The notes below the pieces were generated by a model. That model did no database searches. It had not been told where the DNA came from and saw only the letters and a program-made list of their open reading frames with translations. A stretch of DNA of 64,000 bases, taken from NCBI RefSeq assembly GCF_047511655.1, contig NC_133391.1, forward strand, positions 132,278,906 to 132,342,905, read 5' to 3'. The position numbers were made by a program, and so were the translations under genes. Of this stretch, positions 13,591 through 26,744 are shown piece after piece. The stretch comes from Castor canadensis (Eukaryota; Chordata; Mammalia; Rodentia; Castoridae). The first letter of the stretch is position 1. Each line of letters starts with the position of its first letter.

Positions 13591-14343
13591 CTAAAAATCA
13601 AATGATTAAATTAGATGATTTCTGGGATCCATTTGAGTACTGCAATTTTGCAACCTTTTCTAAACTGACAAAATCACAAAGAAATAAATAGACTAGGGAA
13701 GGGGTTATGATGCAACAAGAAAGAAACCAAACCTAAGGTTTAAAATAAGATATGCTTGCTAGCCTCATGGCTTTTATTTTAAACCCATTCCACATCTTTA
13801 GGCAATGTTCCACTAAGTGCAAGAAATTAGCAGAAATAAAGGGGTGAAACAGAGGAGTCTTGTACATACTAGATTATGAATTTGAGATATTTAGCCTTCT
13901 TCTGTAATGTACTATATAGGAAAGCAAAATGTTAGCATAAAAATACAAGAGCCTTGTTTAATTTATTCAACCAATACTTACTAAACACCTATTATAAGTA
14001 TAAAGCCTGATTAAAGGTGTTGTACATCAAAGAAAATTTTGTTTAAGACATGGCCAATTGAGCATATCCATTTAACTCCACTCTCAAGAAACTCCACAAA
14101 AATTATAGTAAAGGCATAGGAATGGAATAGAACCACAAAACAAAACAAGCAGGGAGAGAGACAATAGCAAATAAGAAATTTTGACAAATTTTTGGAAACT
14201 GAGAAATGACTCAAATAACAAATGAACTGGTAAAGATAAGAAAGCAGAAACCTAGAGATGCCTAAAAGGAATGTCAACAAGAAGTAAACATAATTGTGCC
14301 ATGGAATCTCACATGGTTCAGGAATATAAGACACTGGTAGGTA

Positions 14344-14933
14344 CAACTGATCCTCATTATTCAGGGATTCCTTATTTATGAACCTGCCTACTTGCTAAAA
14401 TTTATTTGTAACCCCTAAATCAATACTCACAGTACTCTTGTGGCCATCTGTGGATGTACAGTGTTGGAAAACTTAAGTTGCCTGATGCACACAATCCTAG
14501 CTGAAGCTAAATAAGGAAATAGTCTTCCTTTTTGTTTGATCTTAGACTACACACATCCTTTTCGTGGTCTATTTAGTGCCATTTTCTTTTCCATTTTTGT
14601 GCTCTTTCTTAGTGATTGCACTATTTCAAATGGCTCCAAGCAGAGTACTGAAGCTCTGTCTACTATTCCTAAGAATAAGAAGGCTATGTGTGTGTGGTAC
14701 AGCAAATACATGTTAGGAAAGACTTCATTCATGAATGATTTATAGTGCTTGGCCATGTGTTCAATGTCTTTAAATGAAATACACACAAAGCAAGGTTATA
14801 TATTGTTCAATTGACAAAAATGTTGTGACCAGAAGCTCAAAGGAACACAACCCTATATTTCCCCTTGGGTTTAGTATTTGCTAATTGACTCATTGATTAG
14901 AACAAAACAATTAAGAATAACAAGAATTGACTC
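14344..14933 (+). mobile_element. MER2/Tigger-type DNA transposon remnant
   Basis: Inverted ends: left caactgatcctcattattc (14344-14362); the right end reversed reads gagtcaattcttgttattc (14915-14933). Inside, atggctccaagcagagtact (about 14630) begins the remnant of a pogo/Tigger transposase N-terminus (APKRSAEALS-type text: SKQSTEALSTIPKNKKAM), which is a CENP-B-like DNA-binding region in intact elements. A TA dinucleotide precedes the left end (14342-14343); the right TA is lost. Non-autonomous, without catalytic domain. Confidence 0.85.
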
Positions 14934-16710
14934 CCTCTGGGACATGAAAAACAGAAAACTTAGTTGAAAATTTGAAAAAGAAACAGACCACTCAACTTTT
15001 CCTAAGCCCACAAAGCTAAATTGACTTTCTCCTATCTCAACAACATTTTGAAGAAGAAGGAGAAGGATGAGGAGGAAGAGAAGGAGAAGAGTTAACTCAA
15101 CTTCTGAGGTCCTGAGGGAATGGAAGATTAACCATTTAAAAATATACCAGAGCTTTTTGCTTGAGCAGGTGTCTCCAAGAGAAACTTTTACCAAAGTTTA
15201 ACCTACTGGAAGAAGGAAAGTATTCAATTACAATTTCCTCTAGCCATCCTGTACCACCTAAGGGAATGAAAGAAAAAAGAAACAACTGAAAATCACTTGT
15301 AAAGTTCACAATCTGGGGGCACAGGCTCACTAACAGAGAGACCTAATCCTAGGGCTCCAGAACACTCCCTCACACACACATACATATTACCACGACTAAA
15401 GACCTATTGATCATAGTTCCTTTTATCTAATACATTGTGTCTGCCTTTCAACAAAAAAATTACAAGGCATACTAAGAGAAAAAAAAAACCCTCTCACACA
15501 GAACAAGCATCAGAACCAGATCCAGATATGGCAGAGATAATAGAATTATCAGGCCATGAATTTTAAAAAAACTATGATAATATGTTAAGGGCACTAATTG
15601 AAAAAAGTAGACAACATGCAAGAACAAATGGATAATTATGCAGAGAGAAAGAAATTCTGAGAAGAATCCAAAAGAAATGCTAGAGATTAAAAAAATCACT
15701 GTACAGAGACTACAATGAGCTTTTGATGAGCTCATTGTAGACTGAAGATGGCTAAAAAAAAAGACTCTCTAAACTTAAGTATACGCAATAGATACTTCCA
15801 AAATGGAAAAGCAAAGAAAAAAACTTAAATAAATAAATGATAACAGAATGTCCAAGAACTATAGGACAGCTGAAAAAGGTGTGACATATGCATAAAAGGA
15901 ATACCAGAAGAGAAGAAAAAGAAAAAAAATGACAAAGCAGAACTGAAGCAATATTTAAATAAAGACTGGGGTTTCTCTCAAATTAATGTCATACACCAAA
16001 CCACATGTCCAGGAAACTCATGGAATATCAAGCAGGATAAACTCCAGAAAAACTATACCTAAACATAAGAAGAAAATTAAAATAAAGAAAAAATGTAAAA
16101 AGAAACCAGTGTGGGGAAAGTATCTTACCTATAAAGGAGCAAGGAAAAGAATTACATCAACCTTTCAAAAACCATATAAAGAAGAGAGTGGAATGAAATA
16201 TTTAAAGTGTTGAAAGGAAAAACCCCACTACCCTACAATTCTATATCCTATTAAATTATCCTTCAAAAATGAAAGAGAGAAATATAGACTTTCACACAAG
16301 TAAAAATTGAAGGCATTTTTTTCCAGTAGACCTACCTTGCAAGAAATGCTGAAAGAAATTCTTCTGAGAGAAGGAAAGCAATATAGATCATAAATTTGGA
16401 TCTACATAAACATCATTACAAAAAAAAATAAGTGAAGGTAAAAAATACTGATTTTTCCTACTATGAATTGACCTATTACAGTTAAGTTTGTTCAAAATAA
16501 TAACAACAACATACCCAAAAATTATAGTTTATGTATAAGTCAAATAAATGACTACAATGATACAAGAGACAGAAGAAAGGAATTGAGATGATTTCTTATA
16601 ATAAAGTACTTGCACTATTTGTGAAGCATTGTGTCATTTGAAGTGGAATTCAATTAACTGTAAATGTATTTTGCAAACTGTGATAATCACTAAAAGAAAG
16701 CTTTAAAAAA

Positions 16711-16723
16711 AAAAAGCCAAAGA
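16711..16723. repeat. Target-site duplication of L1 element B (left)
   Basis: AAAAAGCCAAAGA, identical to 18580-18592; the old L1 resumes after the right copy. Confidence 0.9.
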
Positions 16724-18579
16724 CAGAATCAATATAGTGAAAACGGCTATACTACCAAAAGCAATTTAATGTTCAACACAATTCCCATCAAAATCCCAAT
16801 GACATTCATCACAGAGATTGAAAAATCTACCCTAAAATTCATTTGGAAACACAAAAGACTGTCAATAGCCAAGGCAATACTGAGCAAAAAGAGCTATGCT
16901 GGAGGTATCACAATACCCGACTTCAAACTATACTTCAGAGCCATAGCAATAAAAACAGCATGGTACTGGCACAAAAACAGGCATGAAGACCAGTGGAACA
17001 GAATAGAGAAACTGAATATGAATCCATGCAACTATGCTCACCTAATCTTCAACAAAGGTGCCAAAAACATACAATGGAAAAAAGACAGCCTCTTCAACAA
17101 ATGTTGCTGGGGGAAAAAGTGGCTGTCTGCCTGTAGAAAACTGAAAATAGATCCATGCCTGTCAACCTGTACTAGTATCATCTCAAAGTGGATTAAGGAC
17201 CTTAATATCAGACCTGAAACCTTGAAGCTAGTACAGGAAAGAGCAGGGAATACACTAGAAGCAATAGGAATAAGAAAGGACTTCCTCAGTAGAACTCAAG
17301 CAGCTCAGCAACTAAGAGAAAGGATTGACAAATGGAACTACATGAAATTAAAAAGCTTCTGCACAACAAAAGAAATGGTCTCTAAATTGAAGAGGCCACC
17401 CACAGAATGGGAGAAAACCTTTGCTAGTTATGTATCAGACAAGGGACTAATAACCAGTCCCTTCCTGTATAGGAAGCTCAAAAAAAAAAAAAACTCCCAA
17501 AAATATCAATGACTCAATAAAGAAATGGGCAACTGAACTAAACAGAACTTTTTCAAAGGAAGAAATCCAAATGGCCAAAAAACACATGAAAAAATGGTCA
17601 CCATCACTGGCCATAAAGGAAATGCAAATCAAAACCACACTAAGATTCCATCTCACTCCTCTTAGAATAGCTATCATTAAGAACATCAACAACAACAAAT
17701 GTTGGTGAGGATGCAGGGTTAAAAGGAACCCTCATACACTGCTGATGGAAATGTAAGCTAGTACAACCACTATGGAAAGTGATATGGAGGCGTCTTTAAA
17801 AATTAAAAGTAGATCTGTCATATGATTCAGCAATACCACTCCTAAGGATATACCTGAAGGAATGTGACTCAAGTTACTACAAAGGCACCTGCACACCAAT
17901 GTTTATTGCAGCACTATTTACAATAGCCAAGGCATGAAAATAGCCAAGATGCCCCACCACTGACTAATGAATTAAGAAAATGTGGTATCTATACACAATG
18001 GAATTTTATTCAGCCACAAAAAAGAATGAAATTTTGTCATTTGCAGGTAAATGGATGGAACTGGAGACCATCATCTTAAGCAAAGTTAGTCAGACTCAGA
18101 AGGCCAAAAATCACATGTTCTCCCTCATATGCAGAATTTAGACCCAAAACAAATGCAGTAATATTATTGGACATGGGTTGCACACTAAGGGGAGACTGCA
18201 CATGGGAGGGATAGGGATAGGGATAGGGAAGAAAACCAACAACTTCAATGTGGGTGATGTGCTCACTGTATAGAAATGAGGATAGCAACCTTAAACTGGC
18301 AGAAGCCACTATTGGAAGGGGACTAGGAAGTAGTAATGAGGTCTGGTAAAGATGAACCAATTTGGCTTGAAATATACATATACATGGAAACAACACAAAG
18401 AATCTCCTGGTATAACTATCCTTTTCTCAAACTAGCAAAAATACCATGTTTTTCTTATTATCTTTTATGTTTTTTCTTCAACAAAGTCAGAGAACAAGAG
18501 GGAGGAGCAGGTTCTGCCCAGGAGGTGGCCCAAATAATGTATACACATATAAGTACATGTAAAAATGATAAAATAAAAT
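16724..18579 (+). mobile_element. Young L1 (element B), 5'-truncated, TSD-flanked
   Basis: The 1.86-kb insertion starts inside ORF2 and runs through the 3' UTR to an A-rich tail. The frame at 16769-17512 (247 codons) carries [27 protein letters not shown] and the [21 protein letters not shown] region, then breaks at an A12 run near 17480. A 13-bp TSD, AAAAAGCCAAAGA, lies at 16711-16723 and 18580-18592. The 3' UTR has a (GGGATA)3-like run at about 18206-18228. Confidence 0.95.
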
Positions 18580-19165
18580 AAAAAGCCAAAGAGTGTAATT
18601 AATATGCTAAGAAAGAAATAGAAATGGCATCTCATAAAATGCTTAATTAAAACTATGTATGACAGAAAAGGGGTGTAAGACAATAATAGGAACAAAGAAC
18701 AAGGACAATAAACAAAAAACTAATGACTATAATAGATGACTCCAACTCTACCAATAATAACATTAAATCAATTGTCCAAGTAGATGAAAAAACAAGACCC
18801 AACAAGAAATCCACTTTAAACATAAAGATATGTATAGACTAAAAGGGGTGGAGAAAGATATACCATGCTAGTACTAATCAAAAGAAAATGAAAGTAGCTA
18901 CGTTAATTTAGACAGAACACACTTCAAAGTAAGGACTCTTGCCAGGAATAAAGAGGGGCCAATTCTCCAAGAAGACTTAACACTCCTTCATTTGTATGTG
19001 CATTAACAACAGTGTGTCAAAATACGTAAGGCAAAAACTGAAAGAACTGAGGAGAAACAGAAGAATATAGTATAATAACTGAAGACTGCAACACCCCTCT
19101 ATCAGATATGGACAGATCAACAGAAGATAGGGTAAGCACATAACTCAACTCAAATTCACAGCTGC

Positions 19166-21220
19166 TTCATCTTCTTCATCCTTTAAAAAGAATCAGTAAT
19201 TCACTGGTAATATTCAAGATCTGCCACAGAGAACTAAAGAGGGAGTGAAGCACATATGTCCTATCACTGACTGCACTATCCTCTCCCAAGGCACTCTGAG
19301 AATTTTTGACACACTTTTTTCACACACAATTGTTAGGAAACATTGCATAATCAAGCAATGTTTTCTGAACTCCTAATTTTCTTTCCACTGTGATTTCCAG
19401 GACCTCAGAAAGCACTGAAATAAGATTACAAATGAAATAACTCACCCCCACACCTTTTCCAAGCCTAATTTGGCACTAATAATGTCATTTTGAAATTCTA
19501 ACTGCAGTGACCATGGCTAAAATCCAGGCCAATGTAATGTGTAAATGGATCCCTAGGAGTGAGCACATCTGCACACACACTCTGTTGGCAATTCTCTGCT
19601 GCAATGTCTATGGCATTGCTATTCTACAACTTCAGCAAACTGTTACTTATTAAAGTTATGTTAAACAAGTATCTGTTCCTTGAAACCAAATGACTGCTGA
19701 TTTAATAATAGTGCTTAGGAATAACTTGGTCTTAAGAAAATATGAGGACATATAAATTAAAATGGAAATTACTAAAGAAATAAATTCAAAATATAAATTA
19801 ACCTGGAAAGAAAGGGTAATAGATAGGAAATTTTAGCAACAAAGCGCTCTCTGAATAGAAATAAAACAAGTTTTCTTTAATAATATAGCATGTTGATTAT
19901 TTCAGGATCCACATTAGATGTTCAAGTCAGGGAAGAGGCTGAAAGTGGGGGAAATGTCAAAGGTCCAGAGACTAAAACAAACACAGCTCTGCTGACACCA
20001 TGTATATCCCTCCACAGAGTAGATTTTATGGTCCCTCTGCCTTGGATATGCCTTAGATATAAGGTCTTAGTATCTTCTATGCCAGATTAATTACTCGATT
20101 CCTTCAGTCTCTCCACATGTATTAGCATCAATTATGGTTGTAAGCCCAGAGATACAAAGATGAATACCTCAATCACTAATAGTCAGAAGGTTCATCACTG
20201 GGTGGACGTAAAAATGGGTCCTTGTGACAGCAATGAGAAAAATTCAAGACTGAGACAAGTACAGGAATGTTCATGGTAATCATTAAACTTTACCTGGGAA
20301 GTTCAGAGATGGTGTCCAAAGGAGTAAACATTTGAGCCAAACCCAAAGAATAAGTAGACAGATGTACACCAGCAGAATATGGTAGCAAACAGTAGTCTAA
20401 ATGCAGTTTGGAAGGTGGAGAGGATGGAGCTTACTCCAAAGCAGTTAAGTCCTTCAACACCCCACTTCAGTAGTCAGGGACCTGCTATGAAGGCAGGGAT
20501 TTGTTTTTCTGTTCTGTTCACTGCCAAATCTCCCTTGTTAAATTCAATGTTCAGTCATCAGACATAAGTTCTACAAAGGCAGTGACTTTGCCTTTTTGAT
20601 CACTATGAAATACATGTAGCTTAATCCAATTCCCAGATCTTGTTCTACTGACTTCATCTTAGCAGCAGTTGACATAATTGGTTACATTCTCTCCTTGATG
20701 TTTCTCCTTCTTCATTCTTCTAGGCAGTGGTGGTATTCTGGTAAATGTTTAACAACAGATTCCCCAAGAAAAAATTTAAAACGAATTTGTTGCCTTTGCT
20801 GATTTCTGTGGTTTAAATACTCCCAGTTTCAAGTTAGCAATGTGATATTTCTGAGTTGGAAGGAGTGGTACAGCATCATACACCATCCTATAATATTCAC
20901 ACCAAACAGATGTATAATAGACATAAGTAACCTCAAGTTAGTAGTGTAGTAAATTAAGTAAAAAGTGATGAGTTTGGGCTATCTTGTTCTTAATACAGTC
21001 CACTTGATTAAGTTTGCATAATTTAATTTTTAATAATGGCTGGAAGTGACAGCTAGCTCCTAAATTCCTAAAATCTTAACAACCAGCCCTCAAGAGTTGA
21101 TAGAAGTTAACTCCAAGACACCACTGCTTCCAGTGTACCACATTCTCCTGGTTTTCCTCCTGTTTCACTGGTTTTTTGTTTGTTTGTCTGTTTTTTGTTT
21201 TTTCAAAAAACATCTTTACT
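19166..21220. other. Unassigned, mostly unique DNA
   Basis: No supported gene. Short frames at 19890, 20379 and 21097 have no recognised content. A GTTT-rich run lies at 21175-21203. Confidence 0.5.
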
Positions 21221-21520
21221 CAGGGCTGAGATCTGAAGGATTGTGGTTCCAGGCCAGTTTGGGCAAAAAGTTCACAAGATCCTTTCTCAACCAATAGCTG
21301 GGCTTAGTGGCGTGTGTCTGTCATCCTAGCAACAGGAGGAAGAGCAAAATAGAAGCATCTCGGTGCAGGCCAGCCTGGGCAAAAAGTGAGACCCTATCTC
21401 CAACATAACCAGAACAAAAAAAGGGTTAGTGGTATGGTTCAAGTTGTAGAGCACCTGCCTAGCAAGTGCAAAGGCCTTGGTTCAAACCCTGGAACTGGAA
21501 AAAAAAAAAAAAAAAAGAAA
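21221..21520 (+). mobile_element. Composite B1-like + ID-like SINE
   Basis: A B1-like head (agctgggcttagtggcgtgt, aggccagcctgggcaaaaag, gagaccctatctcc) is followed by an ID-like tail (gttcaagttgtagagcacct, gcctagcaagtgcaaaggcc, ggttcaaaccctggaactgg) and an A18 tail, a dimeric B1-ID arrangement in sense orientation. An extra partial B1 copy lies in front at about 21221-21295. Confidence 0.85.
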
Positions 21521-22369
21521 GAGTGAGTCAATTGAATTATCTTCCACTAAACTTGAATGAATCCTCACGCTTATGCCACATTTTAGCCTTCCTATTTGGA
21601 TACTAACTCTCTAGTGGAGCTTTATATTTTTCCTAAAGTTTTCATTGTCTATCTTCTTCTTGTCATGAGGATCCTCTACCTTTACTAATAGTAAAATTAT
21701 CCAGATTCTTTATCACTTGTTAATGTGAATCTGTTTTCTATTTGACAAGTGTCTCCCCTTAGTGTCAGCCGCAGTGAGGTCTGGGCAGCAGGCACTGGAG
21801 GCAGTGGATGGAGTCCATGAGAAGTGAGGGAAAGTAACGGCAGATGTTTTTAATGAAGCTAACTCTTAAATGAAGGTCATGGAGGAAGGACACATGGTGG
21901 GATGCATGGTAGAGCGGAGTGTGATTGCATTCCCCTCATAACTAAGAATGGGCTTGAACATGGAGATATTTGTAGATGGGAGCCCTTTCCACCTGATAGT
22001 CCATCTTCACACTAAAACAGAAGAAATGCCCATCTGCTAAAAGAAAGGATCTAAGGACAGTAGTAACACTTCAAAATAACTGAGAGGAAAGTACCAGAGA
22101 CCAGATCCTAAGTACTAGTGTCCAAATCACTGAAACAGTAAACATTCTTAGTTTCGGTCATTGCAAAAAAAAAAGATCCTCATGTTCCTGTAACATTTAC
22201 CTGAAAACTTTAGCTCTTTCATATTATTTCAGGAAAACAGAACTATGGTGCTAAATCATTTTCCTGGCACTGTTTAATTGAAGGTTGCAAATTTGTTAAC
22301 ATTGATTTAAACTCCTGATTCCCTCTCTTCCAAAAATCAATAGCTAATTCCACAGCAATCTGTAAATTA
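21521..22369. other. Unassigned unique DNA
   Basis: No gene or repeat recognised. Confidence 0.5.
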
Positions 22370-22878
22370 ACAACTACAGCTCTTTTTTTTTTCATTTTTC
22401 TTTTATTATTCATATGTGCATACAAGGCTTGGTTCATTTCTCCCCCCTGCCCCCACCCCCTCCCTTACCACCCACTCCACCCCCTCCCGCTCCCCCCCCC
22501 TCAATACCCAGCAGAAACTATTTTGCCCTTATTTCTAATTTTGTTGTAGAGAGAGTATAAGCAATAATAGGAAGGAACAAGGGTTTTTGCTGGTTGAGAT
22601 AAGGATAGCTATACAGGGCATTGACTCACATTGATTTCCTGTGCGTGGGTGTTACCTTCTAGGTTAATTCTTTTTGATCTCACCTTTTCTCTAGTTCCTG
22701 GTCCCCTTTTCCTATTGGCCTCAGTTGCTTTAAGGTATCTGCTTTAGTTTCTCTGTGTTAAGGGCAACAAATGCTACCTAGTTTTTTAGGTGCCTTACCT
22801 ATCCTCACCCCTCCCTTGTGTGCTCTCGCTTTTATCATGTGCTCATAGTCCAATCCCCTTGTTATGTTTGCCCTTGAT

Positions 22879-25800
22879 CTAATGTCCACATATGAGGGAG
22901 AACATACGATTTTTGGTTTTTTGAGCCAGGCTAACCTCACTCAGAATGATGTTCTCCAATTCCATCCATTTACCAGCGAATGATAACATTTCGTTCTTCT
23001 TCATGGCTGCATAAAATTCCATTGTGTATAGATACCACATTTTCTTAATCCATTCGTCAGTGCTGGGGCATCTTGGCTGTTTCCATAACTTGGCTATTGT
23101 GAATAGTGCCGCAATAAACATGGATGTGCAGGTGCCTCTGGAGTAACAGTCTTTTGGGTATATCCCCAAGAGTGGTATTGCTGGATCAAATGGTAGATCG
23201 ATGTCCAGCTTTTTAAGTAGCCTCCAAATTTTTTTCAGAGTGGTTGTACTAGTTTACATTCCCACCAAGAGTGTAAGAGGGTTCCTTTTTCCCCGCATCC
23301 TCGCCAACACCTGTTGTTGGTGGTGTTGCTAATGATGGCTATTCTAACAGGGGTGACGTGGAATCTTAGCGTGGTTTTAATTTGCATTTCCTTTATTGCT
23401 AGAGATGGTGAGCATTTTTTCATGTGTTTTTTGGCCATTTGAATTTCTTCTTTTGAGAAAGTTCTGTTTAGTTCACATGCCCATTTCTTTATTGGTTCAT
23501 TAGTTTTGGGAGAATTTAGTTTTTTAAGTTCCCTGTATATTCTGGTTATCAGTCCTTTGTCTGATGTATAGTTGGCAAATATTTTCTCCCACTCTGTGGG
23601 TGTTCTCTTCAGTTTAGAGACCATTTCTTTTGATGAACAGAAGCTTTTTAGTTTTATGAGGTCCCATTTATCTATGCTATCTCTTAGTTGCTGTGCTGCT
23701 GGGGTTTCATTGAGAAAGTTCTTACCTATACCTACTAACTCCAGAGTATTTCCTACTCTTTCTTGTATCAACTTAAGAGTTTGGGGTCTGATATTAAGAT
23801 CCTTGATCCATTTTGAGTTAATCTTGGTATAGGGTGATATACATGGATCTAGTTTCAGTTTTTTGCAGACTGCTAACCAGTTTTCCCAGCAGTTTTTGTT
23901 GAAGAGGCTGCTATTTCTCCATCATATATTTTTAGCTCCTTTGTCAAAGATAAGTTGCTTATAGTTGTGTGGCTTCATATCTGGATCCTCTATTCTGTTC
24001 CACTGGTCTTCATGTCTGTTTTTGTGCCAGTACCATGCTGTTTTTATTGTTATTGCTTTGTAATATAGTTTGAAGTCAGGTATTGTGATACCTCCTGCAT
24101 TGTTCTTTTGACTGAGTATTGCCTTGGCTATTCGTGGCCTCTTGTGTTTCCATATAAATTTAACAGTAGATTTTTCAATCTCTTTAATGAATGTCATTGG
24201 AATTTTGATGGGAATTGCATTAAACATGTAGATTACTTTTGGGAGTATCGACATTTTTACTATGTTGATCCTACCAATCCATGAGCATGGGAGATCTCTC
24301 CACTTTCTATAGTCTTCCTCAATCTCTTTCTTCAGAAGTGTATAGTTTTCCTTGTAGAGGTCTTTCACATCTTTTGTTAGGTTTACACCTAGGTATTTGA
24401 TTTTGTTTGAAGCTATTGTAAATGGAATTGTTTTCATACATTCTTTTTCCGTTTGCTCATTGTTAGTGTATAGAAATGCTAAGGATTTTTCTATGTTGAT
24501 TTTATATCCTGCTACCTTGCTATAGCTATTGATGATGTCTAGAAGCTTCTGAGTAGAGTTTTTTGGGTCTTTAAGGTATAGGATCATGTCGTCTGCAAAT
24601 AGGGATATTTTGACAGTTTCTTTACCTATTTGTATTCCTTTTATTCCTTCTTCTTGCCTAATTGCTCTGGCTAGGAATTCGAGTACTATGTTAAATAGGA
24701 GTGGAGATAGTGGGCATCCTTGTCTGGTTCCTGATTTTAGAGGGAATGGTTTTAATTTTTCTCCGTTAAGTATAATGCTGGCTGTAGGTTTGTCATATAT
24801 AGCTTTTATAATGTTGAGGAACTTTCCTTCTATTCCTAGTTTTCTTAGAGCTTTTATCATGAAATGATGTTGGATCTTAGCAAAGGCTTTTTCTGCATCT
24901 ATTGAGATGATCAAGTGGTTTTTGTCTTTGCTTCTGTTAATGTGGTTTATTACATTTATTGATTTTTGTATGTTGACCCACCCCTGCATCCCTGGATGAA
25001 GCCTACTTGGTCATGGTGAATAATCTTTTTGATGTGTTGCTGAATTCGGTTTGCCATTATTTTGTTGAGGATTTTTGCATCAATGTTCATTAAGGAGATT
25101 GGCCTATAGTTTTCCTTTTTGGAGGTGTCTTTGCCTGGTTTTGGGATAAGTGTAATACTGGCTTCATAAAATGTGTTTGGCAGTTTTCCTTCCCTTTCTA
25201 TTTCATGGAACAGTTTAAGGAGGGTTGGTATCAGTTCTTCTTTAAAGGTCTGATAGAACTCAGCAGAGAATCCATCAGGTCCTGGACTTTTCTTTTTGGG
25301 GAGACTCTTGATTGCTGCTACAATTTCATTTTGTGTTATAGGTCTATTCAGGTGATTAATTTCCTCTTGGTTCAGTTTTGGATGATCACATATATCTAGA
25401 AATCTGTCCATTTCTTTTAGATTTTCAAATTTATTTGAATATAGGTTCTCAAAGTAGTCTCTGATGATTTCCTGGACTTCCATGGTGTTTGTTGTTATCT
25501 CCCCTTTTGCATTCCTGATTCTACTAATTTGGGTTTTTTCTCTCCTCATTTTAGTCAGGTTTGCCAGGGGTCTGTCGATCTTGTTTATTTTTTCAAAGAA
25601 CCAACTTTTTGTTTCATTAATTCTTTGTATGGTTTTTTTGGTTTCTATTTCGTTGATTTCAGCTCTTATTTTTATTATTTCTCTCCTTCTATTTGTTTTG
25701 GGATTTGCTTGTTCTTGTTTTTCTAGGAGTTTGAGATGTATCATTAGGTCATTGATTTGGGATCTTTCAGTCTTTTTAATATATGCACTCATGGCTATAA

Positions 25801-26694
25801 ACTTTCCTCTCAAGACTGCCTTAGCTGTGTCCCATAGGTTCTGGTAGGTTGTGTTTTCATTTTCATTGACTTCCAGGAACTTTTTAATTTCCTTTTTTAT
25901 TTCATCGATGATCCATTCTTCATTAAGTAATGAGTTATTTAGTTTCCAGCTGCTTGCATGTTTTTTGTCTTTACTTTTGTTGTTGAGTTCTACTTTTACT
26001 GCATTGTGGTCAGATAGTATGCACGGTATTATTTCTATTTTCTTATATTTGCTGAGGCTTGCTTTGTGCCCTAGGATATGATCTATTTTGGAGAAGGTTC
26101 CATGGGCTGCTGAGAAGAATGTATATTGTGTAGAGGTTGGATGAAATGTTCTGTAGACATCTACTAAGTCCACTTGATCTATTGCATATTTTAGATCTTG
26201 GATTTCTTTATTGAGTTTTTGTTTGGATGACCTATCTATTGATGATAATGGAGTGTTAAAGTCTCCCACAACCACTGTGTTGGCGTTTATATATGCTTTT
26301 AGGTCTTTCAGGGTATGTTTTATGAAATTGGGTGCATTAACATTGGGTGCGTACAGATTGATGATTATTATTTCCTTTTGGTCTATTTCCTTTTATTAGT
26401 ATGGAATGTCCTTCTTTATCTCGTTTGATCAATGTAGGTTTGAAGTCTACTTTGTCAGAGATAAGTATTGCTACTCCTGCTTGTTTTCGGCGGCCATTGG
26501 CTTGGTAAATCTTCTTCCAGCCTTTCATCCTAAGCATATGCTTATTTTGTGTCGGTGAGATGAGTCTCCTGTAAGCAACAAATTGTTGGATCTTCTTTTT
26601 TAATCCATTTTGTCAAATGGTGTCTTTTGATGGGTGAATTAAGTCCATTAACATTAAGCGTTAGTACTGATAGGTATGTGGTGATTCCTGCCAT
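22879..26694 (-). pseudogene. L1 element C ORF2 (endonuclease/reverse transcriptase), broken
   Basis: ORF2p nicks target DNA and reverse-transcribes L1 RNA. The span of 3.8 kb is the normal length (~1270 codons). Start at 26694 (MAGITTYLSVLT). The endonuclease is visible as [21 protein letters not shown] and [10 protein letters not shown] (about 26590-25960); the RT as [27 protein letters not shown] and [10 protein letters not shown] (about 25290 to 24570). The C-terminal region ends FSLICGH then TAG at 22879-22881. Comparison with element D shows a 1-bp insertion near 26545, a 2-bp loss near 26390 and a 1-bp loss near 24993, with further breaks near 23900 and 23200, so no full protein can be made. 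Confidence 0.92.
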
Positions 26695-26744
26695 TTAGTT
26701 GTCTTAGTTGTTTGAAGGTTTGATTGTGTGTACCTAACTTGATG

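Larger units (their letters stand above)
14000..19165 (+). mobile_element. Old L1 (L1M-type) carrying two later insertions
   Basis: Decayed L1 ORF1 is visible at about 15530-16370: ggccatgaattttaaaaaaa, the frame RINSRKTIPKHKK at 15986-16213, and gttgaaaggaaaaaccccac. It is followed by an ORF1-ORF2 linker and the start of ORF2 at 18593-19165 (caagacccaacaagaaatcc, gatataccatgctagtacta, aacacccctctatcagatat; endonuclease region). A MER2/Tigger copy (14344-14933) and a young L1 (16724-18579) interrupt it. A purine-rich (GAA/GAG) stretch is at about 15047-15091. The assignment of 14000-14343 as its 5' region is uncertain. Confidence 0.8.

Noticed and set aside
18206-18228. Telomere-like GGGATA repeats as an interstitial telomere
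   Set aside because: The unit is GGGATA, not TTAGGG, and it lies in the L1 3' UTR at the place of the usual G-rich tract.
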